Of a stretch of DNA of 9,649 nucleotides, positions 1-6,150 are shown piece by piece. The stretch is from contig JAUWDN010000017.1 of assembly GCA_030608765.1 (NCBI GenBank), positions 1 to 9,649 on the forward strand, written 5' to 3'. The notes under the pieces are model-generated. The model was not told where the DNA came from, ran no database searches, and saw only the letters and a list, made by a program, of their open reading frames with translations. Position numbers and translations under genes: made by a program. Source of the stretch: Promethearchaeota archaeon. GTDB taxonomy: Archaea; Asgardarchaeota; Lokiarchaeia; Sigynarchaeales; SOKP01. The stretch's first letter is position 1. Each line of letters starts with the position of its first letter.

Positions 1-48
1 TCTCAAATTTAGGATTAAAATAGTTGTAGAATTAACCTCGTATGAAAA

Positions 49-90
49 TTTATCAATAAATCGCCTAAAATCCCAAATTTTTATCAATAA
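49..90 (+). repeat. 11-bp direct repeat TTTATCAATAA upstream of the crotonase gene
   Basis: TTTATCAATAA occurs at 49-59 and again at 80-90, 31 bp apart, which is about three helical turns. Both copies lie upstream of the first gene, and the second runs into the 87-100 palindrome. The copies could be paired regulator sites, or the first could serve as the TATA box, giving a leader of about 30 nt. No function is shown by the sequence alone. Confidence 0.3.
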
Positions 91-106
91 TTTAAATTAT
101 ATTAAA
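78..106 (+). promoter_or_regulatory. AT-rich palindromic element upstream of the crotonase gene
   Basis: A T-run (78-82) is followed by the perfect 14-bp palindrome ATAATTTAAATTAT (87-100). The same 14-mer recurs upstream of the acyl-CoA dehydrogenase gene (938-951). Its centre is only about 20 bp from the ATG at 114, too close to serve as a TATA box for a transcript that includes this start. It may be an operator or part of a promoter whose TATA box lies further upstream. In DNA this AT-rich, chance is also possible. Confidence 0.35.
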
Positions 107-113
107 TCAAATC

Positions 114-878
114 ATGACAGATTATAAATTCTGGCTTATTAAAATCGAGAATGGCATCTTTTGGCTCTATCTTAATAACCCAAGTAAGAAGAATGCATTT
201 GATATTGCTGTAGTTAATGAATTGGAACAAATTTTAGATGATGAGATAAAACCAAAAAGCAATATCCGAGTGCTAGTACTCACTACTTCTTTAGATGACA
301 TTTTTACAGTTGGTCTTGATATCAAATGGCTTGTAACTCTTGATGAATCTAAAGCAAGAGATATGACGAGGAAATTGCAGAATTTATTTACAAGATTTGA
401 AGAATTACCAATTCCTGTCATCGCAGCAGTAAAAGGTTTAAACCTTACTGCGGGGTTTGAGTTGATGTTATGTGCGGATATAATTATTGCTGCCGATAAT
501 GCGAAATTTGGTCAAGTCGAGACCAAGTGGGGGATGACGCCTGCTGCTGGAGCTACTCAAAGATTGATACGTTTAATCGGTCCAATGAAAACAAAAGAGC
601 TTATATATACTTCAAGAATTATCAATGCTCCAGAAGCTTTAAATATGGGTTTAGTAAATGAACTCGTGCCATTGACAGAACTTGAAAGTAGAGTAGAAGA
701 ATTAGCAAGAATGATGATAAAGAATTCCGGTAGAGCCATTACATTAAGCAAGCAATTGATACAAATGGGTATCTATAGCAATGAGAAGGGCTTTCAAATG
801 GAAGGAGAAGCTTTTCAAGAACGCTTTTCTTCGGGAGAACCAAAAAGAAAATTAAAGGAATTCTTAGAAAGAAAGTAA
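114..878 (+). CDS. Enoyl-CoA hydratase/isomerase (crotonase) family protein
   Basis: This 254-residue protein has the usual length of a single-domain crotonase and probably adds water to a 2-enoyl-CoA in a beta-oxidation-type pathway in the cytoplasm. The fold is visible from the LNNPSKKNAFD start of the domain (about residues 20-30), the IFTVGLDIKW segment that normally forms half of the oxyanion hole (63-72), the GFELMLCAD helix (114-122) and KFGQVETKWG (131-140). Glu116 and Glu136 sit 20 residues apart, like the two catalytic glutamates of rat enoyl-CoA hydratase, which favours a hydratase over an isomerase. The usual GGG before the first glutamate reads TAG, so the glycine expected in the oxyanion hole is alanine. 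The ATG at 114 is chosen because the domain begins right after it; there is no clear ribosome binding site. The acyl-CoA dehydrogenase gene follows after 119 bp. Family is certain, substrate unknown. Confidence 0.9.
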   Translation: MTDYKFWLIKIENGIFWLYLNNPSKKNAFDIAVVNELEQILDDEIKPKSNIRVLVLTTSLDDIFTVGLDIKWLVTLDESKARDMTRKLQNLFTRFEELPIPVIAAVKGLNLTAGFELMLCADIIIAADNAKFGQVETKWGMTPAAGATQRLIRLIGPMKTKELIYTSRIINAPEALNMGLVNELVPLTELESRVEELARMMIKNSGRAITLSKQLIQMGIYSNEKGFQMEGEAFQERFSSGEPKRKLKEFLERK

Positions 879-930
879 AGATTTGTTAGAGTTAGGTTTT
901 AAAATACTCTATAACACGGATGACTTTATC

Positions 931-957
931 TTTTAGGATAATTTAAATTATAATATA
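931..957 (+). promoter_or_regulatory. Probable promoter (BRE/TATA) of the acyl-CoA dehydrogenase gene
   Basis: TTTTAGGATAATTTAAATTA (931-950) resembles a purine-containing BRE followed by an archaeal TATA box. It contains the 14-bp palindrome at 938-951. The centre lies about 53 bp before the ATG, which would put the transcript start near 970 and give a leader of under 30 nt. A near-identical block, TTTTAGGAATAATTTAATTA, precedes iorB at 6151-6170, suggesting a common promoter or regulator. Confidence 0.5.
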
Positions 958-997
958 GATTTAAAAAATAAAAATAAAAATACTTAATTGTGATTTT

Positions 998-2152
998 ATG
1001 GAATTTTCGCTTACTGAAAAGCAAAAAATGTTAAAAAAAATTACCAGACAGTTTGCTGAAGAGTATATTGTACCTGTCGCTCGAGAGAGCGATGAAAAGC
1101 AAGAAATGGATGATGGTGTCTTTCAAAAAATGAAAGAACTGAATTACTTTGGTAGTTGTATTCCAGAAGAATATGGTGGAGCAGGACTTCATAACGATAC
1201 AATAGGTTTTAGTATCATTATAGAAGAAATTTCGCGCGCAGACGCCGCTTGGGGAATTATAACAGCGGTACACAACGGGGTCGCTGCATATCCTATTTAT
1301 AAATACGGTACAGAAGAACAAAAACAAAAATTTTTAATTGATCTCGCAAAAGGTAATAAAGTGGGAGCTTTCTGTCTTACGGAGGCTAATGCTGGAAGTG
1401 ACGCAGGAGGAGTTCAATTAACGGCAGTTAAAGATGGAGACGAATATATCCTCAATGGAACCAAGATATTCGCGACATCTGGTGGCATTGCGAAGACATT
1501 ACTAGTAGTAGCTAAATCTGGCGAAAAGGAAAGTAGGAAACAAATGACAGTTTTTATCGTAGATGCTGATACACCTGGTTATTCCGTGGGGGTTAAAGAA
1601 GACAAGATGGGAGTTCGGGCATCAAACACCTCAGAACTCGTATTTCAAGATGTTAGAGTACCTCAGGAGAATATATTAGGAAACCTAGGAGAAGGTTTTA
1701 AGATGGCTATGAAAATATTGGATTTTGGAAGAATAGGTATTGCCGCTCAATGTGTCGGTTTAGGCCAAGCAGCACTAGAAGCCTCGATTAAATATGCTAA
1801 TGAAAGAGTCCAGTTTAACAAACCTATAGGAAGATTCCAAGCCATTCAATGGAAAATTGCCGATATGGCGTGCGCCATTGAATCGGGGCGATTATTTACT
1901 TATAAAGCAGCTTATTTACATGATAATGGAATAGAATTTGGATTGACAAGTTCTATGGCGAAATTAGTAGCATCCGAAGCCGCAATGCTAGCAGCTCATG
2001 GTGCTGTTCAAATACATGGTGGATATGGCTTAATGAAAGCTTATCCTGTAGAAAGATATTTCAGAGATGCCAAGATGGGTGAAATTTACGAAGGGACAAG
2101 TGAAATTCAAAGATTAGTAATTGCTACTAATTTACTAAGAAAAGGAGCTTAG
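998..2152 (+). CDS. Acyl-CoA dehydrogenase (short/medium-chain type, Etf-linked)
   Basis: This 384-residue FAD enzyme has full family length and interconverts an acyl-CoA and its 2,3-enoyl-CoA, passing electrons to or from an electron transfer flavoprotein. The N-terminal helical domain starts at FSLTEKQ. The flavin-binding loop FCLTEANAGSDAG lies at 125-137 and the C-terminal signature QIHGGYGLMKAYPVERYFRD at 338-357. The catalytic base is Glu365 in IYEGTSEIQR, at the position used by short- and medium-chain enzymes. The etfB and etfA genes follow after a 158-bp gap, and that EtfA carries a ferredoxin domain, as in caffeyl-CoA reductase and related bifurcating complexes. The enzyme may therefore work as an enoyl-CoA reductase as easily as a dehydrogenase. 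Chain length or aromatic preference cannot be read from sequence. The ATG at 998 begins the conserved N-terminus. Confidence 0.93.
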   Translation: MEFSLTEKQKMLKKITRQFAEEYIVPVARESDEKQEMDDGVFQKMKELNYFGSCIPEEYGGAGLHNDTIGFSIIIEEISRADAAWGIITAVHNGVAAYPIYKYGTEEQKQKFLIDLAKGNKVGAFCLTEANAGSDAGGVQLTAVKDGDEYILNGTKIFATSGGIAKTLLVVAKSGEKESRKQMTVFIVDADTPGYSVGVKEDKMGVRASNTSELVFQDVRVPQENILGNLGEGFKMAMKILDFGRIGIAAQCVGLGQAALEASIKYANERVQFNKPIGRFQAIQWKIADMACAIESGRLFTYKAAYLHDNGIEFGLTSSMAKLVASEAAMLAAHGAVQIHGGYGLMKAYPVERYFRDAKMGEIYEGTSEIQRLVIATNLLRKGA

Positions 2153-2189
2153 TTGATACAAATGATATTCATTATTATTAAATAACTAA

Positions 2190-2213
2190 TTTTTCTTTCA
2201 TATTTTTGTTTTA
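2190..2213 (+). terminator. T-rich terminator-like tract after the acyl-CoA dehydrogenase gene
   Basis: About 40 bp after the stop codon at 2152 the plus strand has three closely spaced T-runs (TTTTTCTTTC, then TTTTTG, then TTTT) with no strong hairpin. This is the usual form of an archaeal intrinsic terminator. It suggests that etfBA may be transcribed separately from the dehydrogenase gene, or that read-through is only partial. Confidence 0.4.
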
Positions 2214-2228
2214 ATATCGGAAAATTTA

Positions 2229-2249
2229 TTTTTCTTGAATAAATTATTC
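2229..2249 (+). promoter_or_regulatory. Possible promoter element of etfBA
   Basis: A T5 run (2229-2233) followed by GAATAAATTATTC (2237-2249, a near-palindrome) resembles the T-run plus AT-box seen before the acyl-CoA dehydrogenase and iorB genes. A TATA box here would start the transcript near 2270, about 40 nt before the TTG start of etfB. The match is loose, and other AT-rich boxes nearby (such as around 2273-2284) are alternatives. Confidence 0.25.
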
Positions 2250-2310
2250 GTTTTAACAAGAAGTTGATAGTTTTAATTTTATAGAGAGTTAAATAAAAAG
2301 GGATTTCGAT

Positions 2311-3117
2311 TTGAAAATATTTGTTTGCGTAAAACAAGTACCAGGCGTATCAGAGGTAAAAATAGACCCTAAAACCAATACGCTTGTAAGAGAGGGGATT
2401 TTATCTATAATCAACCCTAACGATCGAAATGCTATTGAATTAGCTTTAACTTTAAAGGAAAAACACGGTGCTGAGGTTGTAGTTCTGAGCATGGGCCCTC
2501 CACAGGCAGAAGAAATATTGCGGGAAGCTTTAGCGATGGGGGTAGATAAAGGATATCTATTAACGGATAGAGCTTTCGCTGGAGCAGATACGCTTGCTAC
2601 ATCCTATACATTAGCATTAGCAATCGAAAAAATAATAAATGAATCTGACGCGGAACAAAAGTATCTTGTCATTTGTGGTGCTCAAGCAATAGATGGAGAT
2701 ACTGGACAAGTTCCCCCAGAATTAGCAGAAGAGTTAGGAATTCCACAAATTGCGTATGTTTTAAGCGTAGAATTAAATGGGGATAAAATAGTTGCTGAAA
2801 GAAAATTTAGAGCTGTCGAGATAGTAGTAATTGAAACGAAATTACCCGCATTAATATCTGTTTTAAACGATATTAATAAACCTAGGTATCCTAGTATGGC
2901 TGGAATTATGAAAGCACACGACGATTCTAAAATTATTCATTTTGATGCCATCGCCTTAAACGCTGACAAATCGAAAATTGGATTAAATGGTTCAAATACA
3001 GAAGTTTGGAAAATTTTCTCTCCTGAAAGAAAGGGTGATCACATTATATTAAAAGGAACACTTGAAGAAATGGTTCAAAAATTATGCCAAAATTTAAAAA
3101 ACGATAAAATCCTTTAG
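2311..3117 (+). CDS. etfB: Electron transfer flavoprotein, beta subunit
   Basis: This 268-residue protein is the smaller Etf subunit, which with EtfA shuttles electrons between acyl-CoA dehydrogenase and other carriers. It opens with MKIFVCVKQVPG, typical of EtfB. It has the nucleotide-binding segment SMGPPQAEEILREALAMGVD (60-79), the DGDTGQVPPELAEELGIP stretch (128-145) and the KPRYPSMAGIMKA signature (190-202). The start is TTG at 2311: the family N-terminus begins exactly there. Only a weak AAGGGA (2298-2303) precedes it. etfA follows after 13 bp. In bifurcating Etfs this subunit holds the bifurcating FAD and the NAD(H) site, whereas ordinary Etfs hold AMP there; the ferredoxin-bearing EtfA next door favours the bifurcating type, but that is inference. 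Confidence 0.95.
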   Translation: MKIFVCVKQVPGVSEVKIDPKTNTLVREGILSIINPNDRNAIELALTLKEKHGAEVVVLSMGPPQAEEILREALAMGVDKGYLLTDRAFAGADTLATSYTLALAIEKIINESDAEQKYLVICGAQAIDGDTGQVPPELAEELGIPQIAYVLSVELNGDKIVAERKFRAVEIVVIETKLPALISVLNDINKPRYPSMAGIMKAHDDSKIIHFDAIALNADKSKIGLNGSNTEVWKIFSPERKGDHIILKGTLEEMVQKLCQNLKNDKIL

Positions 3118-3122
3118 GAGGA
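3116..3122 (+). promoter_or_regulatory. Strong ribosome binding site for etfA, overlapping the etfB stop
   Basis: AGGAGGA shares its first two bases with the TAG stop of etfB (3115-3117) and lies 8 nt before the TTG at 3131. It is one of the two strongest Shine-Dalgarno sequences in the window. It fixes the TTG as the etfA start and suggests translational coupling of the two Etf subunits. Confidence 0.8.
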
Positions 3123-3130
3123 CGCTTTAA

Positions 3131-4333
3131 TTGAGTATTATCATTGATGATGAGCTATGTACTGGGTGTGGAAACTGTGTAGACAGTTGTCCCTTTGGAG
3201 CAATTGAACTAGAAAACGATAGAGCGAAAATATTACCAAACTGCAATTTATGCGGAGCATGTGTGGAAACTTGTCCTGTAGATGCGATAACGATAGAACG
3301 CGATGAAGACACAGTTGAGAAAATGGATATATCTCAGTTCAAAGGCGTTTGGGTTATTGCTGAACATTATAAAAGCAAAATTCATAGTGTAGCATTCCAA
3401 TTATTAGGAAAAGGACGAGAATTATCAGATATATTAGGTGTAAATTTAACATTTGTAATTTTAGGAGATAGCTTCGACGACAAATTGGAAGATATTAGCC
3501 AATATGGGATGGATGAGATAATATACGTGAAATCGCCTATATTAAAAGATTATTATTCGGACTTATACGTAAAGGTAATTTCAGAGTTAATTATTGAAAA
3601 TAAACCAGAGATAATATTAATAGGAGCTACCCCTACGGGAAGGGATTTTGCACCTAGAGTTGCTAAAAGACTTAATGCTGGTTTAACCGCAGACTGTACG
3701 GGTTTAAACATCAATCTCGAGACGAAGAATCTTCTTCAAACCCGTCCAACTTTCGGGGGTAATATTATGGCTACGATTAGAACCCCTTCTAGTCGCCCAC
3801 AAATGGCTACAGTGAGACCTGGGATTTTTAAAGCACCTCAAAAAGGTGAAAATAAAGCCTCTATTAGAAAAATTGTTTACTCATTTGAAGAAAAAGATTC
3901 AGTTTCAAAGATTGTAAAAGTTATCAATATGAGTAAAACTACAGTAAACCTAGAGGACGCCAAAATCATAGTAGCAGGGGGGCGAGGAGTTGGTTCTAAG
4001 GATAACTTTAAACTTATAGAAGATTTAGCAAATGTACTAGGCGCGGAATTGGGAGGGTCAAGAATAACCATTGAGTTAAATTGGCTTGATCCAGATAGAC
4101 AAATTGGTCAAACAGGTGTAACTGTTTCTCCAAAATTATATATTGCGTGTGGTATTTCCGGGGCAATCCAGCATATTGTTGGTATGGAGAATTCCGATGT
4201 TATCGTTGCAATTAATAAGGACCCAAGTGCCCCTATTTTTAATGTTGCTCACTATGGGATAATAGGAAATATAAATGAAGTTATTCCGATTTTGATAGAG
4301 GAAATTAAGAGTATGAATGTAAACAAAGAATAA
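3131..4333 (+). CDS. etfA: Electron transfer flavoprotein, alpha subunit with N-terminal 2[4Fe-4S] ferredoxin domain
   Basis: This 400-residue protein is longer than plain EtfA because a ferredoxin domain is fused in front. Two cluster motifs are complete: Cys10, 13, 16, 20 and Cys38, 41, 44, 48, both in CxxCxxCxxxCP form. The EtfA body follows from about residue 70, with TRPTFGGNIMATI (204-216) and RPQMATVRPGIF (222-233). The FAD domain shows GGRGVGS (283-289), GGSR with Arg311, IGQTG (325-329) and the EtfA signature YIACGISGAIQHIVG (337-351) through NKDPSAPIF (362-370). Ferredoxin-fused EtfA is known from bifurcating complexes such as CarE of Acetobacterium caffeyl-CoA reductase, where the domain connects the flavins to ferredoxin. 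With the acyl-CoA dehydrogenase and EtfB genes just upstream, a complex coupling enoyl-CoA/acyl-CoA, NAD(H) and ferredoxin is likely. The start is TTG, supported by the ribosome binding site at 3116-3122. Confidence 0.95.
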   Translation: MSIIIDDELCTGCGNCVDSCPFGAIELENDRAKILPNCNLCGACVETCPVDAITIERDEDTVEKMDISQFKGVWVIAEHYKSKIHSVAFQLLGKGRELSDILGVNLTFVILGDSFDDKLEDISQYGMDEIIYVKSPILKDYYSDLYVKVISELIIENKPEIILIGATPTGRDFAPRVAKRLNAGLTADCTGLNINLETKNLLQTRPTFGGNIMATIRTPSSRPQMATVRPGIFKAPQKGENKASIRKIVYSFEEKDSVSKIVKVINMSKTTVNLEDAKIIVAGGRGVGSKDNFKLIEDLANVLGAELGGSRITIELNWLDPDRQIGQTGVTVSPKLYIACGISGAIQHIVGMENSDVIVAINKDPSAPIFNVAHYGIIGNINEVIPILIEEIKSMNVNKE

Positions 4334-4365
4334 GAAAAATGAAAAATAAATTTTTATTAATTAAA
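4334..4365. terminator. Bidirectional terminator between convergent etfA and the SDR gene
   Basis: The 32-bp gap between two convergent genes holds a short inverted repeat (AAAAAT, 2 bp, ATTTTT; about 4342-4355). It gives T-runs on the plus strand (4351-4355) and T-rich stretches on the minus strand (complement of 4335-4350). This layout suits termination from both sides. There is no GC-rich stem, as is common in archaea. Confidence 0.5.
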
Positions 4366-5160
4366 TTAAACTTTATCTAAACGACCGCCGTTTATACCTA
4401 TAATCTCTCCGTTCATAAACCACGCTGCATCGCTGCATAAAAACAATATGACTTCAGATACATATTTGGACTCTCCTATTCCTAAGGGAATCCTTCCAGA
4501 GTAGTATTTTCTCCATTTCCCCTCTTGTTTACTTAATAGTTCACCGAGGATTGGAGTTTCGATTAAAGTAGGCATGATTGCGTGCGTTCTAATATTATAA
4601 CGAATCAATTCTAACCCTGCTGTCTTTACCATTCCTAGCATTCCAGACTTAGCAGCAGAATAATTCAATTGCCCAATATTTCCTTCAGCCGCTTGACTAC
4701 TAATTGTAATCACCCGTTTATCGGGATAATCTGCAATTTTCTCTTTGGGATTTTCCTTGCAATAGACAATCCATCGTTTAGCACAAGCTTGTAAGGTTAG
4801 AAAAAATCCTTTAAGATGAGTATTAATCACATCATCCCAATATTCCTCCGATAATTTATGGATCATTCCATCTTTTAAAATACCGGCAGAGTAAATTAGA
4901 AGATCAACAGTTCCGAACTTTTCAAAAGCTTGATTAACTCCAGCCTCAACGGAATCAGCTTTTCTTACGTCTCCCTCAATAAATAGCACATCCCCACCAG
5001 CATCTTTAATTTCTTTTTCAACACGCTCTCCGTTAGCTCTATCAATATCAAAAATTACAATTTTTGATCCTTCAGTAGCAAAATCTTTAGCGGCCTGTTC
5101 TGCCAGTCCAGATGCTCCGCCTGTTAAAAATGCTACTTTTCCATCAAATTTTCCCATCAT
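4366..5160 (-). CDS. Short-chain dehydrogenase/reductase (SDR), possibly 3-hydroxyacyl-CoA or related
   Basis: This 264-residue classical SDR probably oxidises or reduces a hydroxyl/keto pair with NAD(H). The Rossmann motif is TGGASGLA (13-20); the last residue is alanine where most SDRs have glycine. Asp38 at the end of the second strand (VIFDID) points to NAD over NADP. The usual NNAG is YSAG (90-93). Asn113, Ser155, Tyr167 and Lys171 (ISSQ, then NYSAAK) form the catalytic set. A stretch near 131-148 is longer than in FabG-like members. Adjacent acyl-CoA genes suggest a hydroxyacyl-CoA substrate, but SDR substrates cannot be read reliably from sequence and the gene is on the opposite strand. 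The ATG at 5160 is preferred over the in-frame TTG at 5166 because the AAGG at 5170-5167 then has a normal 6-nt spacing; a second ATG at 5157 is also possible. Confidence 0.9.
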   Translation of the reverse strand: MMGKFDGKVAFLTGGASGLAEQAAKDFATEGSKIVIFDIDRANGERVEKEIKDAGGDVLFIEGDVRKADSVEAGVNQAFEKFGTVDLLIYSAGILKDGMIHKLSEEYWDDVINTHLKGFFLTLQACAKRWIVYCKENPKEKIADYPDKRVITISSQAAEGNIGQLNYSAAKSGMLGMVKTAGLELIRYNIRTHAIMPTLIETPILGELLSKQEGKWRKYYSGRIPLGIGESKYVSEVILFLCSDAAWFMNGEIIGINGGRLDKV

Positions 5161-5187
5161 ATTCAACCTTGAGATTTATTTTTTTAC

Positions 5188-5219
5188 ATGAACTGATTAA
5201 TATTTAATCTTTAGTTCAT
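5188..5219 (-). promoter_or_regulatory. Promoter/operator-like nested inverted repeat upstream of the SDR gene
   Basis: Outer arms ATGAACT (5188-5194) and AGTTCAT (5213-5219) flank inner arms GATTAA (5195-5200) and TTAATC (5204-5209), with a 3-nt centre and a 3-nt bulge: 13 matched pairs in 32 bp. Read on the minus strand, the inner part, AAAGATTAAATATTAA, looks like a BRE plus TATA box. Its position would start the transcript about 15-20 nt before the ATG at 5160. An inverted repeat sitting on a TATA box is the classic position for a dimeric repressor. Confidence 0.5.
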
Positions 5220-5423
5220 TATGAATTTGAATTATAACATATGTTTAATATTTTTATAATTAAGATTACACATTTGAGATACGGTTAGCATTTAAAACTA
5301 TTTAATTTCTCTTACCACTTTTGTATATTTTCTTCTATAAATACTACCAAAATGTGAATTGACGATTAATCTCCAAAAAATGCTGCCCAAAATTGAATAG
5401 AAGGTAGTGAATTTAAAAAAAAA

Positions 5424-5532
5424 GTAATGGAATGCAAATTCTTTTAGCATTCTTTAAACCTATTCGTGGAGGAATAAATTAGGGGCTAAAATCGAAACAT
5501 TCCACTACAAGATAGAAAATCGAAATTTTCTA
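5424..5532. other. Possible structured RNA or double-hairpin element in the gap
   Basis: GTAATGGAATG (5424-5434) can pair with CATTCCACTAC (5498-5508), 10 of 11 pairs with one A-C mismatch. Inside it TATTC (5461-5465) can pair with GAATA (5472-5476). GAATGC (5430-5435) can instead pair with GCATTC (5447-5452), which excludes part of the long helix, so two alternative folds exist. Directly after comes TAGAAAAT / ATTTTCTA (5513-5520 / 5525-5532) around a CGAA loop, a perfect 8-bp stem. This segment is richer in G and C than its surroundings. The strand is unknown and no RNA family was recognised. Confidence 0.3.
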
Positions 5533-5564
5533 ACATAATAATGATCTTCACATATAAAAATTTT

Positions 5565-5577
5565 ACGAATCATTCGT
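5565..5577. repeat. Short inverted repeat ACGAAT-C-ATTCGT
   Basis: A perfect 6-bp dyad with a 1-bp centre stands alone in AT-rich surroundings. It is too short a loop for an RNA hairpin and fits better as a dimer-binding DNA site, if it has any function. No gene start lies close by on either strand. Confidence 0.25.
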
Positions 5578-5830
5578 TAATTTTACAAACGCTCTATTTG
5601 AATATTCAATAAATAAAAATGATACTAAGTGTTTGAAATATCATCTCTCTAACTTTAATTATATAATCTTAGATTTACAAATAAATGTGAAGATAATTCA
5701 TAGATTTAATTTAAAAAAAAAAAAATTCTCGAATTTCTTCAGACCTAAATCATTTTATTCAAACAAAATTAACCAAATTTGTGTGCTTAAATTTTTGATC
5801 GATAAGTTACTACAAAATCAAAAACCAAAT

Positions 5831-5848
5831 TTATTAAGATCTTAATAA
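5831..5848. repeat. 18-bp perfect palindrome TTATTAAGATCTTAATAA
   Basis: All 18 bases are self-complementary. The site is more than 380 bp upstream of iorB and more than 650 bp upstream of the SDR start, and overlaps no supported gene. A weaker stem follows directly (AAGC/TAAAC at 5847-5856 with GTTTA/GCTT at 5873-5884). Possible roles are a regulator site or the end of an unseen transcript; AT-rich chance remains possible. Confidence 0.3.
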
Positions 5849-6126
5849 GCATAAACCCTTCATTTAAAGAGCGTTTAGCAGCTTAGCTTTAATTAAATTG
5901 ATAAAAACTTGAAACTTAATGCTTAATATTAAATTAATTAGTGAAGAGATTTAATAGATGAATTCTTTTTGGCTTACGGATTACTTTTCATTTTTTCGAC
6001 TATATACTTCTCACATTGCCTAAAATTGTATATCTAAAATCTTGTTTTGTTAATAGCAACCTTAGTTTCAGATTAAATTTTTCTTTTTTAATTCTCTGAA
6101 TCCATATTTAGAAAATAATAGGAGCT

Positions 6127-6147
6127 TCCCATTATCCTCCCATTATC
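6127..6147 (+). repeat. Tandem 10-bp direct repeat TCCCATTATC upstream of the iorB promoter
   Basis: TCCCATTATC is present at 6127-6136 and 6138-6147, an 11-bp period, i.e. one helical turn, so both copies face the same side of the DNA. They end just before the probable BRE/TATA box of iorB, the usual place for archaeal activator sites. The C-rich repeats stand out in AT-rich surroundings. Confidence 0.45.
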
Positions 6148-6150
6148 TAT

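Noticed and set aside
2..127. Frame open from the left edge that could be the tail of an upstream gene
   Set aside because: About 41 codons of AT-biased sequence that would run through the upstream repeats and into the crotonase gene. No recognisable motif, and a short open frame entering from the edge is expected by chance.
881..911. Hairpin-like TAGAGT / ACTCTA (887-892, 906-911) after the crotonase gene as a terminator
   Set aside because: Six weak pairs around a 13-nt loop with no T tract directly after it; not enough to call a terminator.
1031..1327. 98-codon minus-strand open frame within the acyl-CoA dehydrogenase gene
   Set aside because: Shadow of a well-supported gene, with Phe/Cys-rich composition typical of antisense translation.
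5161..5166. TTG at 5166 as the start of the SDR gene
   Set aside because: It adds only two residues and leaves no space after the AAGG at 5170-5167; the ATG at 5160 has correct spacing.
5633..5845. Open frame of 70 codons on the plus strand in the long gap
   Set aside because: TTG start without a ribosome binding site, low-complexity Lys/Asn/Ile/Phe composition, a run over a 13-base A tract and no recognisable domain. It reads like AT-rich noncoding DNA.
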